Source: Daucus carota subsp. sativus | Taxonomy: Eukaryota; Streptophyta; Magnoliopsida; Apiales; Apiaceae | Assembly (NCBI RefSeq): GCF_001625215.2 | Contig: NC_030385.2 | Location: 1,977,135 to 2,041,134 of the forward strand | Direction of reading: 5' to 3' | DNA: 64,000 bases | Shown here: in pieces, positions 57,134-64,000 of the stretch | How positions within the stretch are numbered: position 1 is the first letter of the stretch | Layout of the letters: each line of letters starts with the position of its first letter | Translations under genes and position numbers: made by a program | The notes under the pieces: generated by a model | The model's database searches: none | What the model was told of the DNA's origin: nothing | Seen by the model: the letters and a program-made list of their open reading frames with translations, nothing else

Positions 57134-60100
57134 TCATTCCCAGCCAAGTTGACGAGCTCGTTTTTCCCACATAGAAGTCACTTTCTTCTCTTTTGTTAGC
57201 AGTGCCTGTGACCGCTCCCGGGCCTGCTCGCAGGTTTCTGTGGCAGTGTTGCACTTCTCAGCTTCCTTTTGATACTGTGAAGCGAGCCTTCGTGCCTCTC
57301 CAAATGTAATATTCATATGGTGCATGTTCTCCTCACCAACAAGTTCTTGTAGCTTCAACTCCTCAGTTAGAAGGTCAACAAATTGTTTCTGCATCTCTTC
57401 ATTTAGTTCAGGATCATTCTTCCCACAATCTGAAGAGTCGAGCCGCAAGGACATAACCATTACATAATATATTAGAAACAGAAAGTTTCCAAAGTTCATT
57501 TGTACAAGGAATGCGGACTATACTCAAGAAAAGTTGCAGGATCTCTTCTACAAGTAAAAAACTGACACTAGTAAAAGGCCATCATATAGACCATAACTCC
57601 TGCTTATACATGCATATCAAGACACTGAAGTTGAAAAGGCACTAATAAAATTAAAACTGACTGTTCCAACATTCAAAATTAGAGGCAGTAATCAGCTTCC
57701 TTGAAGCTAAACTTTTTCCCACAAGTATTCACTTGCAGTATAATATTCTAGTAACATTGGGGGCCAAACGCATAACGATCACACAAATAATAAATTTGTA
57801 GCAAAAAAGAAGATATTCCCAAAAAACTGGAGTATTCATTCAATTTATCTCTCACACAAACTTTCTAGATCACTGTAGGCACAGAACCATAGGTAACTTT
57901 AACTATAGAGATTTACAATAAAAAGAAAACATTAATAACCAAATGTTCAGCTCGAATCAACAACCATAAACCTTAAGTCATGGATTTGAATTGTCATCAA
58001 ATATACTCCCTAGTATTCAAGAAATGGGGACTATACTCAAGAAAAGTAAAAAAAGATCTTGTGGAAGTGGAAAATTGATACTTTAAAAGGGGTTGCTTAG
58101 ACATGCCTATAGAGACAGTGAGGTTGGAAGAATACTAATAAAATTAAATTGGCTGTTCCAACAATCAAGTCAGAGGCATTAATTAGCTCCCTGTGCACCA
58201 AAACTCCAATCCAAGAATGGTTTCTACAATCCACGAGTCTTCAATCGCAGTTTAATATGCTAGTGCTATTGGGGGGCCAAATACATAACAATCTTATAAA
58301 TACTGCAAATGAAGCAAAAAGATGACACTTCCGAAAACTGGAGTATTTATTCAATTTATCTCACACAGACTTTTCCGGATCGCTCTAGGCACAAAAGCAT
58401 AGGTAGATCAACAATAGCAATTTACAAAAAAAAAAGAAGAAGAAGAAGAAGAAGAAGAAAAGAGAAGAACATCAATAACCAAATGTTCGGACTTCGGCTC
58501 AAGTAACAATAACGACAAAATTAGTCATGGATTCAAATTTCATAAGATACACTTTCTTCGTCCCACTCAAACTGGCTTATTTGGATTTCTTGGTCGAATT
58601 GACTGTTTTTGTTATTCAAATCATGTGATATATACATTTTACAAAAACAATGGTTTAAAATATTTAATTTGAAATTAAAAAAAAAGGAAGCTAGTTTGAG
58701 TTGGACAAAGGGAGTAATTGGCATACTCTAATTTTAAATGCCTTTCCTAATAAATTTGAACAGGTTTTACCAGTTGATAGGGTGGATGGATTATATTAAA
58801 TACCAAGTCCAAAAGTATTACAACACCCAAGCATCTGACCGACTAAATATTAGCTCCCGTCCACACACTTTTCACTTCTTTTCATCTAAAGCTGAACTGC
58901 CACATTTACATGTATGCATTCTTCTACACAGGATACTTCGACAAAAAGAAATTAACATATATAAGGTCGGGTTTCGCGTGATGGTTGGGTGTTTCTTGAT
59001 ATCCGCTAGATCAGGGGTTTAAAACCCCTGAAGCGACCTGCTGCTTAATTAGGGATCCTTTCCTAGGTCATATTGATGTAGCAGTCTTGTGTATGGGCAC
59101 GACCTTTGATATAGCAAGGGACAAAATATAGATTGGTTGTCACAGATGGCTAGAGCCTAGAAGATTGGTGAAATAAATAAAAAATCTACAAACTCCAGTA
59201 GGTGAGACCTTAGGCAAAATCGATACTCTCAGCTACAATTTACATGCAATCCAGACCAAAGAGTCAGAGAAGTCGGAATTTGGAAGAGAGTTGACAGAGA
59301 CAGTTCGATCCCAAAAATACAGGAAGCTGCAATTTGAATGTAATGTTTTAAAAACAGAGTAAAAGGCACGAGACTTTAATTAAATGTTTTTGACTTGCAA
59401 CAAGGAGCCAAGACCGGGACTCCATAATCAAACAATTCATCTTGGACTCCTCAAGTCTCAACCCAAGCCAATCAAAAAATAAGTGTGTCCTCACACGATT
59501 GCACTATCCCTAGTTTCACACGAACCACGGGGCTAATACAATCTAAGGCATTTAATCCATTTAGATGTTTTATAAACCACGAAAGCATTTAGATTTGGTA
59601 AGATATCCCATTCAGGATATGAGTACATGACTTCCTAAAGAATGAGGTCAAGTCATGGCGAAACTGCAATTAACTAGTTCTCAACGAAGCTAAAAGTCAA
59701 GAGATAAGCTCAATACTTATTACTTATCCTTTAAAATATGGATGCTTGCTTCAAACTGAGCTTGTAAAGATAATCTCAACTTTATGTGGAATGTTACCTG
59801 GAACAGATAGATTAACCAGACCTGAAAAGAGATGAGGAAAACAAAAGATTAGTTATATTAATATTTTATTAATGTGGAAATCTTATTTGGTTCAATTTCC
59901 AAAATATCAATAACAAGAAGAAAAAAAATTACAAACACCAAATACAAGATAGTTTAGTTGCTGTAATCTTTATATCTAGAATGTGTCCTCAGTCCTCACT
60001 GACTAATTAACATAGCTAAATCTTGTTCACTGATGAACGATGATAATGAGATTAGTAAATAATATAGATAACATGAGCAGAGAGAAGTAGCAGCATCTAG

Positions 60101-61750
60101 ATTTTAAAGGTGTTCCTCTGTCCCTATATACCGAGTAATCCTCCTAAATGCATCAATTTTCTCTTTTACTAGACTCTAAGTTGTTTATATAGTAACATTA
60201 AGAACCACGCACTGGTCAAGACAAGTCTATATATCATGTGCTAGTCCTAATGATAATAGCTAGAGTAGATAATAAGTTAAAACAACTTCTACAAATGAAA
60301 AAACCAAGATTAGTCATCAGTATATATATACGAAGCATATAGAAGAAAATATGAATGTTACCCACACTCAGTTGGGGCTGTGGGTGTCGAACATTGGTAA
60401 AAATCAACTCGACATATACTTAAATTTCAAAAAATATTAGAATCTAGAACTGGACAAGAATGCCGGAACTCAGGATGCAAGGGTAACCCATAAAATTTTA
60501 TATATTCTTAATTTTTGGACCATTGGAAATATAATCTATTACCCCCAAATAAGATGGACTTGCATCTATATAAAAATATATGACACATATTTTCAAAAAA
60601 ATAATTCAAAAACGAGTTGCCTAGGGGCCTTCAGTTACTATATATGATTGCCTAGGGGCCTTCAGTTACTATATATAATTGCCTAGGGGCATCTAAATCT
60701 TTATAGAAATTCCCAGATATACTTGTCAAAATTGAACATTCTACACGATCAGGCAGATTATCATCCAGAATTGAACTATCAGTTGATAATATTTTTCCAA
60801 ATAAATGACTTCTTAGTCAATTCCCTCAACTTGTACCGGCTAGTAAGAAGTATACAAATTATCTATGGGTATGCTGGGATATAAAGATTTTATTTCAAAT
60901 GATGTTTTTCTTCCAAACGATTTTGGATTTAGATTAGATAAAGAGCACCTAAATATCAATTTAAAATGACAACACAATTCACGAACAACTCCACATTTAA
61001 CACAATTATATGATATTTCACAATGACATAGGTAATTGTCACAAAATTCACAAATTAGGCCCTAAATGTTGATAACTATCACTATAATACATAAAATTTA
61101 ACAAAAATCTAAACTTAAAAGATGAGCACCATAACATTATTAAGTCAATATATAAAGGGTCTTTCTAGTGTGTGCCCATGGGCACACATTAAGCACTAAA
61201 TTTGATAAATTTGGTGGATTTTGATTGGTGGACTTGATGCATATGCAGGGGGGTCATCCTTATTTATGATTAGATGACCAATAAAAATGCACCAAACTTA
61301 TAGGAGTTGGTGCTTAATGTGTGCCCATGGGCACACCATAGAAAAACCGATATATAAATTATGCTCCAAAAGTATGTTAATCGCCAACTCATAGATACAA
61401 GTTGAGTCAACAACCAAACCTATCCCAAATCCCCAAATCAACACAACCAAAGCTAAGCAAGTTCAACACATTCATAAAGCGTAACAAACATAAACTAAAG
61501 CACGCATGTTTGCCAAAGATTATCAAATATCAATTATAGGAGTACTAGACAAAACTACAAAATCACATATAAATCAGCAATGATATCACATTTACACCAA
61601 TCCAAGTAAACACAATACAAATGCAGAGAGAGAGAGAGAGACAGGGAGAACACATTTTGCCCCAAGATAATCAATTACACCAAACAAAAGCACAACATTG
61701 CACATAAAAAGTCAAAGGGTCATCCAAGATATCACATTTACAGCAATCCT

Positions 61751-61784
<34 letters not shown>

Positions 61785-61992
61785 TACCAGGAGCAATCTT
61801 GAGGAGAGAGAGAGGAGGAGGGCAATGACAATCACAAACAGGACAAGCAGAAGCAGGTCCTCTAAAAGAGAGACTATCTTTCTTGAACTTGGAATAAAGA
61901 GCAGGCCCACAAACACAGAGAGCAGAAACAGTGGCAAACACAACCAAACAGCTCCTCACCCATGTACCACTCGAACCACTTCGCCGAGACAT
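57134..61992 (-). CDS. DUF1068 protein, ELMO/NKS1 family
   Basis: Three exons, complement(join(57134..57429, 59798..59821, 61788..61992)), GT-AG and in phase, 174 residues. The start MSRRSGSSG is followed by a membrane anchor (SCLVVFATVSALCVCGPALY, about 13-33), then CPVCDCHCPPPLSLLKIAPG, then a helical, charged C-terminus (QKQFVDLLTEELKLQE; EAEKCNTATETCEQARERSQ; WEKRARQLGWE). DUF1068 proteins (Arabidopsis ELMO1-5, including NKS1) are Golgi membrane proteins proposed to scaffold pectin homogalacturonan synthesis and affect cell adhesion. Exon 2 is only 24 nt (LVNLSVP). Introns are 2.4 and 2.0 kb and contain MITEs. The frame before 61992 lacks an ATG. Confidence 0.92.
58550..58714. mobile_element. 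short Stowaway-like MITE in ELMO-like intron 2
   Basis: Begins CACTTTCTTCGTCCCACTCA and ends GAGTTGGACAAAGGGAG, with TA at 58548-58549 and 58715-58716. AAACTGGCTTATTTGG and AAGCTAGTTTGAG lie in the arms. Confidence 0.75.
58965..59120 (+). repeat. possible tRNA-derived SINE
   Basis: Contains an A-box-like GTGATGGTTGGGTG and, 30-odd bases later, a B-box-like GGGGTTTAAAACCCC after TCCGCTAGATCA, the layout of a SINE head. No clear tail or target duplication was found. Confidence 0.3.
60617..60700. repeat. 31-bp tandem repeat, 2.7 copies
   Basis: TTGCCTAGGGGCCTTCAGTT followed by ACTATATATGA starts at 60617, 60648 and 60679. It lies within the ELMO-like gene's intron between exons 1 and 2. Confidence 0.85.
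61157..61349. mobile_element. MULE-type MITE, 193 bp
   Basis: Exact 9-bp flanks ATATATAAA at 61148-61156 and 61350-61358. Arms of about 40 bp: GGGTCTTTCTAGTGTGTGCC on the left; reversed right end CGGTTTTTCTATGGTGTGCC. Each arm contains the palindrome TGTGCCCATGGGCACA. It sits in the ELMO-like gene's intron between exons 1 and 2. Confidence 0.9.
61625..61782. repeat. two GA microsatellites near the exon 1 donor
   Basis: (GA)n runs at 61625-61640 and about 61752-61781. The second begins within a few bases of the exon 1 donor, so on the transcript it gives a UC-rich run just after GTACATC. Confidence 0.8.
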
Positions 61993-62145
61993 TTTGATCA
62001 AAACACCCTTGTAATACCCAGATCAGATCTACTGGTTTGTGTTGAGCTTTGCACAACTAGGAGTCAAATGTGTCGGTGACTATGTGTTGATAAAACTACA
62101 ACTGAATCAACACGGAGAGAAGTGAAATGTTTTATTTTATTTAAT

Positions 62146-62337
62146 CGAATTTTCTATGGTGTGCCCATGGGCACACAATAGTTACTAACTCCCATGAGAA
62201 TAGTAGTTTTTAATTGGTGGATAGATAATAAATATTAATGGCCTGCCTGCATTTACACCAGTCCACCAATCAAATGAAGCCATTTCTATGAGAGTTTGTG
62301 CTTATTGTGTGCCCTTGGGCACACATTAGAAAGACCG
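62146..62337. mobile_element. MULE-type MITE, second copy, 192 bp
   Basis: Exact 9-bp flanks TTATTTAAT at 62137-62145 and 62338-62346. Left arm CGAATTTTCTATGGTGTGCC; reversed right arm CGGTCTTTCTAATGTGTGCC. Same family as 61157-61349. It lies about 150 bp before the ELMO-like ATG, probably in its promoter. Confidence 0.9.
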
Positions 62338-62791
62338 TTATTTAATTTCTTAGTACAGAGTGTGTGAGTATTTCTTTTGTGAGTTAGGCCTCGGTGATTT
62401 GACGCGTTAGTCCAAGTAGGAGTAACAATGACAAATGTTAGTGGTGTATTTCTTTGATTCTCGAAATTCTTGTATTCGGTCCTAAAATTCAGATTTCAAT
62501 ATGCAAACTGTACTTTTTTATTTAATTTTCAAAATCAGATTAATCATTATTAAATTTATTGAATGATAGTTATATTTTAAATTAAATTAATATGTCTAAT
62601 ATTATGATAATATTATAAAATATTTTATTTTTAATTTTATTAATCATTCCGATTAATTCTCGATCATTCAATTAATCTTCTATCAGTGTTTTCACCTATC
62701 ATTACAATCATGTTGTATATGAATTTTAAAAATTTTATCAGGGATATTTGTTCAAAATTTTAAATTAGATCTAAAATATTTATGATATTTA

Positions 62792-63012
62792 GGGCCTGTT
62801 CTGCTTTTTTTTAATTTGTTTGTGTGAAAAATTAGAAGCATCGTTTGTGTAAAAAAAATAGAAACACTTTTAAGAAGCTGAGAATGCTAGCTTATGTCTC
62901 ACAGCTTCTGCTTCTTTTCCAAACACGTTATTAACTTATTTACTTCTCACTTCTACTCTAATTCTTTAATTTAAACGATAATTCACTTCTTTTAAATTAA
63001 TCTAAACGGCCC
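62792..63012. mobile_element. MITE with GGGCCTGTT ends, second copy
   Basis: Left end GGGCCTGTTCTGC; reversed right end GGGCCGTTTAG. The interior ACTTTTAAGAAGCTGAGAAT and CACAGCTTCTGCTTCTTTTC matches the element at 30800-31026 in the same orientation. It ends about 200 bp before a promoter. Confidence 0.65.
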
Positions 63013-63207
63013 ATTAATCCAACCCAATTATCATTTATTATTTTAAAATAAAAGGAGGCGGCCAACCCAATTCTCCAAATCAAGGCCTATCCATTATAAA
63101 ATACATTTCAGCTTCTCCATCAAACAACAAGCCCATTGGACCATCAAAGCCTGCAGAAATACAAGCCCAAACAAAAGGAGGAGAAAATAGTAAATCCAAA
63201 AAGGGTT

Positions 63208-63226
63208 TTAGGGTTTGTGTTATATA
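63208..63226 (+). promoter_or_regulatory. telo-box and TATA box of the last gene
   Basis: TTAGGGTTT (63208-63216), the reverse of the telo-box AAACCCTAA, precedes TATATA (63221-63226). Further upstream are GGCCCATTAA (63009), AGGCCTATCC (63083) and AGCCCATTGG (63130), which resemble site II (GCCCA) elements. This combination is usual for genes of the translation machinery and other growth-linked genes. Confidence 0.6.
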
Positions 63227-63239
63227 GCTCGCTTCTCTC

Positions 63240-63880
63240 ACTTCTTCCGCCCCGTTTACAGCATCTTCTTCTTCTTCTTCCGAGTTTCAACATCGTCTTC
63301 CGACCAGGTACAACCTTAACTCTAGTACTTGTAATCAAGCTTCTTGACTGTCCTATAAACTTCATCAAGTTACTTATGTTTACTTTAATTCTAGTCGTTT
63401 TCTTGCATTTGTGGGAATTTATATAATGCTTGATTATGCGCGCGTGTGTGTGAGAGAGAGATTGGGGGAGAGAGATTGAGAGAGGGAGAGAGATTGAGGG
63501 GTTTGTAATTGAGTAAACATGTTTGATGTTAGATAATAAAGTTTCAGTCTTTATGTGAATCTGAAAATGTTGGTTTTGCTATGTAATAATGTGTGATTAA
63601 GTGATGGGTATGAGCTTATTGCATATTTTTTGGGGGCCCGTTATGTGGGTTCATTTTGAGGGCGTTGTGTTGTAAATTGTAATGGATTGAGTGTTCTTTA
63701 TTGTTGGCTGTTGTAAAGTTGTAACCTTTTGGGTTTGAATTTAGGTTAATGTGGGTGTTTTTACTCGTTTGTGTGCGTGTCTCAAGTAAGTTTAGTGTTT
63801 GATATCTGATTTGTGTGTTTACATTGTTGTTTTAGGAACAGCTTTGAGTTACGTACTTGAACAAGCAGAAAAATGTCTGG
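63240..63880 (+). CDS. 5' end of an unidentified gene (leader exon and first codons)
   Basis: A leader exon (start about 63240-63260, with TCTTCTTCTTCTTC) ends at the donor GACCAG|GTACAA at 63307. A second exon runs from the acceptor TTTTAG at 63835 to the donor at 63880 and contains ATG TCT GG at 63873-63880, so the protein begins M-S-G (if the last codon is GGN). The rest lies beyond the window. Leader intron, telo-box and site II elements suggest a highly expressed housekeeping gene, possibly a ribosomal or translation protein, but the identity cannot be read here. The longer frame at 63136-63426 crosses the TATA box and donor and is not coding. Confidence 0.6.
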
Positions 63881-64000
63881 GTAAGTTACTGTTACTCTTT
63901 GTAGCAATTACTGAGAATTTTGTTTCTTATATACAGTCTTTATCAACTTGTGGCTGCACAATTAAGTTGATGCATGTAAATGTGGTGGTTAATGAATGTT

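Overview
The window is nuclear DNA of a flowering plant, AT-rich and almost certainly a eudicot. Evidence: GT-AG introns in most genes, plant-specific families (ERF003-type AP2, QALGGH zinc finger with EAR motifs, DUF1068/ELMO, type-B response regulator pieces), a nuclear tRNA-Ala, and dense plant miniature transposons. I cannot name the species. I saw no CRISPR array, operon or bacterial feature and no convincing retrovirus-like element.

Layout. 1-7.6 kb: three tandem minus-strand F-box/LRR genes (the first runs off the edge, the second is whole, the third has a large internal deletion), each with a purine-rich microsatellite leader. 8.5-9.3 kb: a secreted proline-rich wall protein. 9.4-14.4 kb: gene-free, with MITEs. 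14.4-18.0 kb: a ten-exon receptor-like kinase. 19.3 kb: tRNA-Ala(CGC). 21.9-22.5 kb: an ERF003-like gene. 22.6-28.0 kb: gene-free and transposon-rich, with an 830-bp hAT-type element. 28.1-32.4 kb: a nine-exon DCN1-like gene (cullin neddylation). 33.0-33.8 kb: a DeSI/PPPDE peptidase. 34.9-39.1 kb: a four-exon probable organellar membrane protein with a 2.9-kb first intron. 40.2-42.6 kb: four non-autonomous DNA transposons. 43.0-43.8 kb: a C2H2 zinc-finger repressor. 45.9-51.8 kb: a Helitron carrying host-gene fragments. 53.3-54.6 kb: a degenerate satellite-like array. 57.1-62.0 kb: an ELMO/DUF1068 gene with a 24-nt micro-exon. 63.2 kb to the end: promoter, leader and first codons of a plus-strand gene.

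The most notable item is the 5,973-bp Helitron at 45876-51848. It has a TC start and a CTAG end, sits between A and T, and has a terminal hairpin. It carries the 5' parts of at least three unrelated host genes (alanyl-tRNA synthetase, a type-B response regulator, a polypyrimidine-tract-binding protein) plus pieces of at least one unidentified gene, all in the element's own orientation. One exon appears to join two donor genes. Several other elements have exact target-site duplications: two MULE-type MITEs (9 bp), one MULE-type foldback (9 bp), two hAT-type elements (8 bp), one TAA-flanked element, and a series of TA-flanked Stowaway MITEs, two of them nested.

The genes are independent loci and do not form a pathway. 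Multi-exon models were built by hand from splice sites, reading phase and recognised family sequence. The joins are phase-consistent but have no transcript support.
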